Below, piece after piece: positions 1 through 5,707 of a DNA stretch of 8,765 nucleotides. Source of the stretch: Coriobacteriales bacterium (lineage in GTDB: Bacteria > Actinomycetota > Coriobacteriia > Coriobacteriales > QAMH01). The stretch lies in assembly GCA_024408695.1 (NCBI GenBank), contig JAKSUU010000034.1, forward strand, positions 1-8,765, in the 5' to 3' direction. Below the pieces are notes generated by a model. It saw only the letters and a program-made list of their open reading frames with translations. It did not search any database and was not told the DNA's origin. A program made the translations under genes and the position numbers. Position 1 is the first letter of the stretch. Every line of letters starts with the position of its first letter.

Positions 1-728
1 TAGGTGGCGATGGCATAGATAGAGTTTTTGAAGAGAATGTAAATGAATTTTTGCGCATCCATGGATGCAAAACAAAACTTATTAAAGGTTACGGAATGAC
101 CGAGCTTTGTGCTGCAATTAGTGGATCGGCTAATCCAAAAACGAATAAGCTTGGTAGTTCGGGAATTCCATTTGCGCATTCTATAGTCTCTGTTTTTAAA
201 CCAGGTACTGAAAAAGAGCTTAAGCTCGGCGAAACTGGAGAAATTTGTGTACATTCTCCAAACGCTATGCTCGGGTATTATGCAAGCAAGCAAGAAACCA
301 ATAATGTTTTATTCAAGCACAAAGATGGCAAGATTTGGGTTCATTCTGGAGATTTGGGATATATGGATAATGATGGTTGCATTTATATAATTGGGCGTTC
401 AAAAAGAATGATTATTAGATATGATGGTTATAAAGTTTTTCCTTTGCAGATAGAAAATGCTCTATGCAAACATCCTTTAGTAAAAAGTTGCTGTGTAGTT
501 GCTAAAAATGATAAAAGTTCTGTGCAGGGAATGCTCCCAGTTGCATTTGTGGTTGCAGATTCAAAATCCATACATAACGATTCAGAATTTAAAAAAGAGC
601 TAATTAGATATTGTCATAAAGAATTGGTTGAATATGCAATACCAGCAGATGTTATTTTAATTGATAGTTTACCACTAAGTTCTATCGGTAAAATTGATTA
701 TAAAAAACTTGAAGATTCAATAAATTGA
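1..728 (+). CDS. AMP-binding acyl-CoA ligase, C-terminal part (5' end outside window)
   Basis: This is the C-terminal ~240 residues of an ANL-superfamily adenylate-forming enzyme, which activates a carboxylic acid as acyl-AMP and then usually transfers it to CoA. The frame is open from base 3 (GGDGIDRVFEENVNEFLRIH), so the TTG at 51 is internal and the true start lies upstream. Visible motifs are GYGMTE (87-104), the ATP-binding A5 motif; HSGDLGYMD, the A7 motif with the ribose-binding Asp; GRSKRMIIRYDGYKVFPLQIE region, the A8 hinge; and LPLSSIGKIDY with the A10 catalytic Lys. The hinge reads RYDGYKVFP instead of the commoner GG/GE-x-I-x-P type. The gene ends with TGA and a terminator follows. 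Substrate cannot be inferred: no acyl-carrier gene is in view. The convergent neighbour is an enoate-reductase-like flavoenzyme, compatible with CoA-thioester metabolism but not proof of it. Family assignment is firm; function beyond 'acyl/aryl-CoA ligase' is open. Confidence 0.9.
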   Translation, partial: GGDGIDRVFEENVNEFLRIHGCKTKLIKGYGMTELCAAISGSANPKTNKLGSSGIPFAHSIVSVFKPGTEKELKLGETGEICVHSPNAMLGYYASKQETNNVLFKHKDGKIWVHSGDLGYMDNDGCIYIIGRSKRMIIRYDGYKVFPLQIENALCKHPLVKSCCVVAKNDKSSVQGMLPVAFVVADSKSIHNDSEFKKELIRYCHKELVEYAIPADVILIDSLPLSSIGKIDYKKLEDSIN

Positions 729-740
729 AACTTTATATAA

Positions 741-782
741 AAATGCACGCCAAGTTAATATATTGCCTAGCGTGCATTTTTT
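741..782. terminator. Bidirectional intrinsic terminator between convergent genes
   Basis: A perfect 10-bp inverted repeat, aaatgcacgc (741-750) and gcgtgcattt (770-779), encloses a 19-nt loop. On the + strand the stem runs into a T tract (777-782). On the - strand the A run at 739-743 gives a T tract too. It sits 12 bases after the ligase stop and about 30 bases beyond the reductase stop, the expected place for a terminator shared by two converging genes. Confidence 0.8.
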
Positions 783-812
783 CTATTGCAATACAAGTTA
801 TTGTTCTACTAA

Positions 813-2759
813 TTAAACATCCAATCCAGCGTGGTAGCCTTCATAACTTGCTTTTGTAATATTTGCAGGACGAGTGCAATCGCCAATTTCACGAATCCAA
901 GGAGCTGTGCCACGAAGTTCATCTACGCCTGAGCGATTTGGACGTTGCCCAACAGCACAAATAACAGTTTCTGCCGGAATTGTAAATTCTTTTCCATCCT
1001 TATCTTTGCATACAAGACCTTCATCAGAAATTGCAGCGCCAGAAGTGCATGTATAAACTTCAATGCCATCTTCAATTTGTTTCATCAAAATTGGACGATG
1101 ACGCATATTGCAATCTGGAGCCAAGGTGTCGCGCATTTCAACAATTGAAACTTTTTTGCCAAGTTTGTTAAGATGAACTGCGCATTCACAACCAGCAAGT
1201 CCGCCACCAAGTACAGCAACAGTATCTTTAACTTCGTCTTCATGCAAATACAAATCATTTACAATAATAACTTTGTCTTTATCGATGCCTGGCAATGGAG
1301 GAACAATTGGGTTCGAACCAACCGCAATAATTAGAGCGTCTGGTGCAAAACCTTCAACAAATTTTGCATCTGCTTTTGTGCCGAGTTTGATCTCAACGCC
1401 TTCGCTAATGCATTCGCGCTCTAGGGTAGTTGCTAAATCATACATCTCTTTTTTGAATGGAATTGTTTCTTCACATTTTAAGATGCCACCAATTTTTTCC
1501 TGAGCCTCTACAAGGGTTACATTATGACCGCGTTTTGCAGCAGTTTGTGCAGCGCGTAAACCAGCTATACCGCCCCCAACAACCAAGACTTTTTTAGCTT
1601 TAGGAGCTGCTGGAACATCCAGCCCTTCGATTTCGCGACCAATTAGTGGATTAATTGAACAACGGCGTGTTTGTGTAACAGGGCGCTCTGCCATGCAAGT
1701 AAAGCAACGCAGGCAATGTTCAATTTCATCTTCTTTACCAGCAATAACTTTATTTGGAAGTTCTGGATCTGCCATTAAGGCACGAGCCATATAAATTACA
1801 TCTGCCTTGCCTTCGCGCAAGATTTCTTCCATTTGATATGGATCACTAAGTGCACCAATTGTTGCAACAGGAATATCAACATGTTTTTTGATTTCTTCTG
1901 CTAAATAAACATTGTCGCCATGAGGCGCAAACATAGGAAGGTGAGTATTAAAAAATCCAAATTGGTAAGAGCCAGCACTAACATGTACCATGTCAACTAA
2001 GTCTTCAACAGCGTGTGCAATCTTGCAGCCTTCAGCTAAGTCATAACCGCCGTCAAAAAGTTCAGAACCACTCATTCTAAATTCAATCGGGAAAAATGGT
2101 CCAACTGCATCGCGAACGCTTTGTAAAATTTCAAGAGGAAAACGCATACGGTTTTCAAAAGATCCACCATATTCATCGGTACGTTTATTAAACCAAGGGC
2201 TAATGAATTGATTTAAAAGCCAACTGTGACCACCATGAACCATAATCATGCCATAACCAGCGCGCATAGCAAGCTTGGCAGTTTCGCCGTAGCGTTGAAC
2301 AATATCTGCAATTTGTTCTTTAGAAAGTGCTTTAACAGGAATGCCATCTGGGCGTGTTGTGTCGCTTGGACCCCATTGGCAAAGTCCTTGCTTTTTATCT
2401 TTGTCAATCAAATATGTACCTGCATATTGACCACTGTGACTAAATTCAAGAGTTGCAACAGCACCGTGGCGGCTAATCGCATCTGCTGTCCATGTATGAG
2501 CAGCAAGCAAGCCTGGTGTTTGCAAATCTAAATGTAGCATATGTGAGCCATCAGTTTCTGGGTGAACAACAAGTTCTGAAGCAGTAACAGCTGCAGCGCC
2601 ACCTTTAGCTTTAATTTCATAAAATGGGGGAGTACGACGTCCTGGTGCACAATCTGCAGTGATATCTGTAGCACCAACTGGTGCTGCGAACATGCGGTTT
2701 CTGAATGTTGTGCGTCCAAGGACAATTGGACTTGTTAAAAGTGGAAATTTGTTTGCCAT
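813..2759 (-). CDS. NADH:flavin oxidoreductase / enoate-reductase-like Fe-S flavoenzyme (OYE family, FadH/BaiH/TMADH type)
   Basis: A 648-residue, three-part flavoenzyme, the usual length for the 2,4-dienoyl-CoA reductase/2-enoate reductase/trimethylamine dehydrogenase group. Residues ~5-345 form the FMN-binding TIM barrel (LGRTTFRNRMFAAPVG; EFSHSGQYAG; HGGHSWLLNQFISP; DEYGGSFENRMRF). Cys349, 352, 355 and 367 are the 4Fe-4S ligands, spaced C-x2-C-x2-C-x11-C. Residues ~388-648 are the FAD/NAD(P) module, with GGGIAG at 395-400, GGGLAG at 518-523 and GDCTRPANITKASYEG near the end. Electrons would pass from NAD(P)H through FAD and the cluster to FMN, reducing a C=C bond. HGGHSW has Trp where FadH has its active-site Tyr (HGSEGY), so true dienoyl-CoA reductase activity is doubtful; a BaiH/2-enoate-reductase-like role is more likely. 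The start ATG has GAAAGGA (2766-2772) six bases upstream. It is predicted cytoplasmic, with no signal peptide. The substrate is unknown. Confidence 0.92.
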   Translation of the reverse strand: MANKFPLLTSPIVLGRTTFRNRMFAAPVGATDITADCAPGRRTPPFYEIKAKGGAAAVTASELVVHPETDGSHMLHLDLQTPGLLAAHTWTADAISRHGAVATLEFSHSGQYAGTYLIDKDKKQGLCQWGPSDTTRPDGIPVKALSKEQIADIVQRYGETAKLAMRAGYGMIMVHGGHSWLLNQFISPWFNKRTDEYGGSFENRMRFPLEILQSVRDAVGPFFPIEFRMSGSELFDGGYDLAEGCKIAHAVEDLVDMVHVSAGSYQFGFFNTHLPMFAPHGDNVYLAEEIKKHVDIPVATIGALSDPYQMEEILREGKADVIYMARALMADPELPNKVIAGKEDEIEHCLRCFTCMAERPVTQTRRCSINPLIGREIEGLDVPAAPKAKKVLVVGGGIAGLRAAQTAAKRGHNVTLVEAQEKIGGILKCEETIPFKKEMYDLATTLERECISEGVEIKLGTKADAKFVEGFAPDALIIAVGSNPIVPPLPGIDKDKVIIVNDLYLHEDEVKDTVAVLGGGLAGCECAVHLNKLGKKVSIVEMRDTLAPDCNMRHRPILMKQIEDGIEVYTCTSGAAISDEGLVCKDKDGKEFTIPAETVICAVGQRPNRSGVDELRGTAPWIREIGDCTRPANITKASYEGYHAGLDV

Positions 2760-2791
2760 AATTATTCCTTTCTACTTTAAAAACTTTATGA

Positions 2792-2841
2792 GGAACGCGT
2801 TGAAAAGCGTTCCACCACCAAGCGTTTTTTAATGCGCTTGG
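2792..2841 (-). other. Two adjacent hairpins in the gap between the AIM24-like gene and the reductase gene
   Basis: In transcript direction (- strand) a 7-bp stem CCAAGCG/CGCTTGG (2835-2841 with 2818-2824) is followed four bases later by a second 7-bp stem GGAACGC/GCGTTCC (2807-2813 with 2792-2798). Only an interrupted T run (TCATAAAGTTTTT) follows the second stem, so this is a weak intrinsic terminator at best. The arms share AACGCTT, so AAGCG of the first arm could pair with the third arm, and AACGC of the second with the fourth. That leaves room for alternative folding just before the reductase ribosome-binding site. It may be a terminator, processing site or attenuator; the structure is seen, the role is inferred. 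Confidence 0.5.
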
Positions 2842-2853
2842 ATAAAATCTTTC

Positions 2854-3588
2854 CTAATTGCTATTTGCGATTGCGCTTCCAATTGCTGCACCAGTTATGG
2901 CACCAGCAGTGCCTCCAGTTTCGGCCGCTGTCCATTTGACAAAACTATCTATATTAAAGGTTTGTACCCAAACTTCGCCATCGCCTTCAAGAATTGTATT
3001 AAAGAAACCTTGCCCTCCTAGTAATTTATTTTTCATGCCCTTAACGCTTTGAACAGACATATTTATACCTTGTGTGTATCCAACAAGACCACCAGATTGA
3101 ACTACAAGAGCTTTCCCGGGCTTTAAAGTTTTTTTAACAATAGATCCAGCTACTTGAACAAAGGCAAGAGATTCATTTTTTGTTGCAGTAAGTTTTTGCA
3201 GGATAAAGCCTTGGCCACTAAAAATACCAGACTTGATCTTTTTTTGAACATGAATATCAAATTCTACGCTCACATCTGATGCCATAAACGATTGTTTTGC
3301 AAGAACAATGCTTTCATCTTTATTTAGGATAACTGGAAGTACAGTTCCTGGAAAATCCATTCCTGCAACAAATTTTCCATCGTCCAGTGCAGTGTAGTAA
3401 TTTCTAAAAGAATCTGTGCCACTCACAGCCTTCTTAAAAAAACCTTTTACACCGCCTGCTTGTGTTTTCATCTCAAAGCAATTATCCATCCAGTGCATGC
3501 CACCATTATTTACACAGATTTCTTGTCCGCGTTTCATTTTAAATTCAACAACAGGGAATGTTTCCCCAATGATTTTATATTTGAGCAT
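2854..3588 (-). CDS. AIM24 family (TIGR00266-type) protein
   Basis: A 244-residue protein of the AIM24/TIGR00266 family, a beta-rich fold found in many bacteria and named after a yeast mitochondrial protein. Its biochemical role in bacteria is not established. Family features are the N-terminal FPVVEFKMKRGQEICVNNGGMHWMD; KTQAGGVKGFFKKAVSGTDSFRNYYTA (~41-66); the SGQGFILQKL segment (~124-133); LKPGKALVVQSGGLVGY (~155-171); and the closing GQGFFNTILEGDGEVWVQT (~192-210). The C-terminus ends in a Gly/Ala stretch with a G229-x3-G233-x3-G237 glycine-zipper pattern that could associate with membrane or self-assemble. There is no signal peptide. The ATG is preceded by AAAGG (3594-3598). The gene is divergent from the symporter; the reductase lies 94 bases downstream on the same strand, possibly co-transcribed but with hairpins between. 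Family call is confident; function unknown. Confidence 0.85.
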   Translation of the reverse strand: MLKYKIIGETFPVVEFKMKRGQEICVNNGGMHWMDNCFEMKTQAGGVKGFFKKAVSGTDSFRNYYTALDDGKFVAGMDFPGTVLPVILNKDESIVLAKQSFMASDVSVEFDIHVQKKIKSGIFSGQGFILQKLTATKNESLAFVQVAGSIVKKTLKPGKALVVQSGGLVGYTQGINMSVQSVKGMKNKLLGGQGFFNTILEGDGEVWVQTFNIDSFVKWTAAETGGTAGAITGAAIGSAIANSN

Positions 3589-3622
3589 AATAACCTTTCG
3601 CGACTCTATCGCCTTGCTAAAT

Positions 3623-3628
3623 ATTATA
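3623..3628 (-). promoter_or_regulatory. Candidate -10 box for the AIM24-like gene
   Basis: A perfect TATAAT on the - strand lies 34 bases before the start codon in an AT-rich divergent gap (3589-3732). No good -35 is seen at 16-18 bases spacing, so the call rests on the -10 alone. In AT-rich DNA such a hexamer can arise by chance. Confidence 0.35.
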
Positions 3629-3666
3629 CTAACTTTATTACTATTTACGAGTATATTATTAGCAAA

Positions 3667-3696
3667 TTACTATATTTTTTTAAATAGTTCTAAAAT
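3667..3696 (+). promoter_or_regulatory. Weak candidate promoter for the AGCS symporter
   Basis: TTACTA (3667-3672) and TAAAAT (3691-3696), 18 bases apart, are the best -35/-10-like pair upstream of the symporter, giving a leader of about 30 bases. Both match consensus only partly. The rest of the divergent gap shows no clear operator, only A/T-rich sequence and a strong AGGGG ribosome-binding site (3723-3727). Confidence 0.25.
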
Positions 3697-3732
3697 AATA
3701 TTCACTTTAATCGATATTTTTCAGGGGTAAAT

Positions 3733-5163
3733 ATGGAAGAAGTTTTAAGTCCTATTGCGACTTTTATTAGTACAGTAGATGCTTGGGTTTGGTCTTGGCC
3801 ACTCATCATTATTTTAGTCGGCACCCATTTGTTTATGACTATTCGTACTCGTTTTATTCAGCGTAAAATTGGTCTTGCAATTAAATTAGGATTTCAAAAA
3901 GATGATTCTGCGGGTGATGTCAGCCCATTTGCTGCACTCGCCACAACGCTTTCTGCAACAATTGGCACTGGTAGCATTGTAGGTGTTGCAACTGCTATTG
4001 TATGTGGTGGTGTAGGTAGTGTTTTTTGGATGTTTGTAATTGGCTTGCTTGGTATTGCTACAAAATATTCAGAAGTTTACATTGCGGTTAAATATCGTGT
4101 AAAAGATTCATCTGGTAATATGCTTGGTGGTGCGATGTATGCGCTAGAGCGTTGTTTTCCTGGTAAAAAGTGGGCAAAGGTTGTTGGAATTTTATTCTGT
4201 GTATTTACAGCAATTGCTTGCCTTGGTACGGGTGCAGCTGTTCAATCAAATTCGATTTGCGGAATCGTAGCCGAATATGCTCCTGGTGTTCCAATGTGGG
4301 TTATTGGTCTTGTGTGTGCTGTCTTGGTTGCACTTGTTATTTTTGGTGGAATTAATACAATATCAAAAGTCTGTGAAAAAATTGTTCCTGTAATGGCTGT
4401 ATTTTATATTGTATGTTGTTTGATTATCATTTGCATGAATGGTGCTTTTATTATTGATGCATTAAAATGGATTTGTGTGTGTGCATTTACTCCTCAAGCT
4501 ATGGTAGGTGGGGGCCTTGGTTTTGGCATTATGACTGCCATTCGTTATGGTGCTGCCCGTGGCCTTTTCTCTAATGAATCAGGTCTAGGTACAGCACCTT
4601 TGGCTGCTGCAAATTCTGCAAGCACAAATCCTGCTCGTACTAGTTTAATTATGATGAGTGGTGCATTTTGGACTACTTGTGTTATTTGTTTACTAACTGC
4701 ACTTACATTAATAACTACGATTCTTGCTAATTCAGATTTGAGCGCGGCTTATGCGGTTACAAATGCTTTAGCAATAGGTGAGGCACCAGACCAGCTTGCG
4801 CTAGCAACTTCCACAGGCGTGGGGCTTAGCGAAGGCTTTTCTAAAGGTTTAATTCTTGCGACAACTGCTTTTAATCAAATTCCAGTTTTTGGTCCCATTG
4901 TTCTAATTGTTGGAATGGCGCTATTTGCATATACGACTATGCTTGGCTGGGGCTGGTACGGCAATCGTGCAGTTACATATTTATTTGGTCAAAAGGCTAA
5001 AAAACCTTATAGCGTAATCTATGTTTTATTTGTATTTTTAGGCGCTATTGGTGGCTCTGCAATTCTGGCAACCATGTCATGGGATTTTGCAGACATAATG
5101 AATGGACTAATGGTTGTTCCTAATGTCATTGCAGTTTTGGCCTTATCAGCAGTTATTGCATAA
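3733..5163 (+). CDS. AGCS family amino acid carrier (Na+/H+:alanine/glycine symporter)
   Basis: A multi-spanning inner-membrane symporter of the alanine/glycine:cation family (AlsT/DagA/AgcS type), importing a small neutral amino acid with Na+ or H+. Family signatures are all present: SPFAALATTLSATIGTGSIVGVATAI (~64-89), VKYRVKDSSGNMLGGAMYALER (~119-140), AARGLFSNESGLGTAPLAAANS (~274-295), the TTMLGWGWYGNRAVTYLFG region (~401-419) and DIMNGLMVVPN (~454-464). Ser81 stands where most members, as I recall, have Asn (GTGNI). AGGGG lies five bases before the ATG. The protein stops at residue 476 (TAA at 5161-5163), right after the last hydrophobic helix, where relatives usually continue with a short tail such as -KETK-Y-. 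That tail is still encoded in frame beyond the stop (separate entry). The transporter core looks complete and probably functional. Substrate (alanine, glycine or other) is not resolved. Confidence 0.95.
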   Translation: MEEVLSPIATFISTVDAWVWSWPLIIILVGTHLFMTIRTRFIQRKIGLAIKLGFQKDDSAGDVSPFAALATTLSATIGTGSIVGVATAIVCGGVGSVFWMFVIGLLGIATKYSEVYIAVKYRVKDSSGNMLGGAMYALERCFPGKKWAKVVGILFCVFTAIACLGTGAAVQSNSICGIVAEYAPGVPMWVIGLVCAVLVALVIFGGINTISKVCEKIVPVMAVFYIVCCLIIICMNGAFIIDALKWICVCAFTPQAMVGGGLGFGIMTAIRYGAARGLFSNESGLGTAPLAAANSASTNPARTSLIMMSGAFWTTCVICLLTALTLITTILANSDLSAAYAVTNALAIGEAPDQLALATSTGVGLSEGFSKGLILATTAFNQIPVFGPIVLIVGMALFAYTTMLGWGWYGNRAVTYLFGQKAKKPYSVIYVLFVFLGAIGGSAILATMSWDFADIMNGLMVVPNVIAVLALSAVIA

Positions 5164-5238
5164 GAAACATAGCATTATGTTTATGATGATAATTTAGACG
5201 AGAAATTTGAGGAAGAAATTCCAACAGTCGCACGTTAA
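5161..5238 (+). other. In-frame symporter tail behind two stop codons
   Basis: In the symporter's own frame the sequence reads ...AVIA, TAA, E, T, TAG, then HYVYDDNLDEKF followed by EEEIPTVAR and a TAA at 5236-5238. This looks like the normal hydrophilic, acidic cytoplasmic tail of an AGCS carrier. Replacing each stop by Lys gives AKETKHY, a typical family junction; Lys (AAA/AAG) or Gln (CAA/CAG) codons are each one base away. No indel disturbs the frame, so the changes are either recent or the tail is still made at some level by readthrough. A sequencing error is also possible. The extension, if translated, would give a protein of 501 codons. Confidence 0.7.
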
Positions 5239-5261
5239 ACGCAACGATTAAACGCAACACC
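5236..5261 (+). repeat. 13-bp tandem direct repeat
   Basis: Two back-to-back 13-base units (5236-5248 and 5249-5261) share the first ten bases, taaacgcaac, and differ in the last three (gat, acc). The first unit begins exactly on the third stop codon of the symporter frame. It leads directly into the 23-bp repeat pair. Confidence 0.75.
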
Positions 5262-5307
5262 AAGGTTACCGTCCCCAAGTGTTGAAGGTTACCGTCCGCA
5301 AGTGTTG
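5262..5307. repeat. 23-bp tandem repeat pair, REP-like, with flanking inverted repeat
   Basis: Two contiguous 23-base units (5262-5284, 5285-5307) read aaggttaccgtcc, then c or g, then caagtgttg; they differ at one base only (5275 against 5298). The array is framed by an 8-bp inverted repeat, cgcaacac (5253-5260) and gtgttgcg (5302-5309). The word gtgttg occurs a third time at 5322-5327. Local base composition is clearly richer in GC than the surroundings. On the - strand the core reads GGGGACGGTAACC, which recalls dispersed palindromic repeats linked with REP-associated Y1 transposases; that link is from memory, not tested. The location, between the 3' ends of two convergent genes, is typical for such elements. 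It may also act as a terminator-like stem. Confidence 0.75.
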
Positions 5308-5337
5308 CGCCGAGCTCCTTTGTGTTGTAAAATTGAA

Positions 5338-5598
5338 TTACATTTTTTCAAAAACTAAATTGCAGACGGTCCTGTCGCCACCACCCATACCTGTAGATAG
5401 TGCTGTAGATTGAGCAAAAGTATGAAGCTTATAGCCTTGTGCATATTGCTCGTTACATAAATCTTCAATCTCTTTAAAGTTTTTTGATCCTTTGCCAACA
5501 AATTTTTCACGTAAAACAACTTGCAAAACTCGATACTGACCAGATCCTAATTCTAATGAATTGTCTTGAGTATCGTTGAATCTATCCATTAATCCCAT
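5338..5598 (-). CDS. Small DUF4177-like protein
   Basis: An 86-residue protein resembling the DUF4177 family, small cytoplasmic proteins of unknown function. The matching pattern is a first strand QYRVLQVVLREKF (~21-33), an amphipathic segment KNFKEIEDLCNEQYAQGYKLHTF (~39-61) equivalent to the family's 'EELLNEYGxxGWEL', and a terminal strand VCNLVFEKM. A Gly-rich turn (TGMGGGD, ~69-75) precedes the last strand. The ATG (5596-5598) has GGAG seven bases upstream; a second in-frame Met at residue 4 has no better site. It has no signal peptide or membrane helix. It is transcribed alone, convergent with the symporter and divergent from the acetyltransferase gene. The coding reality is supported by the ribosome-binding site and domain-like pattern; family call is moderate. 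Confidence 0.7.
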   Translation of the reverse strand: MGLMDRFNDTQDNSLELGSGQYRVLQVVLREKFVGKGSKNFKEIEDLCNEQYAQGYKLHTFAQSTALSTGMGGGDRTVCNLVFEKM

Positions 5599-5707
5599 TT
5601 GAAAACTCCAATCATTTAAAGACTTTAAAAAAGTTAATTATAACTTTGTAATATTTTAAACTATAATTATTAATATTAATAGTTATTAATTTAAGTCTAA
5701 TTAATTA
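5599..5707. promoter_or_regulatory. AT-rich divergent control region with TATAAT boxes on both strands
   Basis: The 109-base gap between the DUF4177-like gene and the MBOAT gene is almost pure A/T. TATAAT occurs on the + strand at 5662-5667 (leader of ~35 bases to the MBOAT start) and on the - strand at 5637-5642. Neither has a convincing -35 element. A perfect 12-bp palindrome, attaatattaat, lies at 5669-5680, near the expected MBOAT transcription start, and could be an operator or just AT-rich noise. Confidence 0.35.

Noticed and set aside
51..53. TTG as the start of the first gene
   Set aside because: The frame is open to the window edge and the upstream residues (GGDGIDRVFEENVNEF) match the family just before the GYGMTE motif, so it is an internal codon of a truncated gene.
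874..2531. Several + strand open frames of 60-101 codons inside the reductase region
   Set aside because: They run antisense to a well-supported 648-residue enzyme, show no domain pattern and have no ribosome-binding site worth naming.
3416..3730. + strand open frames overlapping the start of the AIM24-like gene and the divergent gap
   Set aside because: They are mostly antisense to a real gene, with low-complexity AT-rich ends and no recognisable family.
5161..5238. Genome-wide stop-codon reassignment as the cause of the symporter tail
   Set aside because: Neighbouring genes end properly at TAA, TAG and TGA with domains complete at those points, so a general recoding is not supported.
5236..5328. 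CRISPR array
   Set aside because: The repeat units are contiguous, without unique spacers, and there are only two copies.
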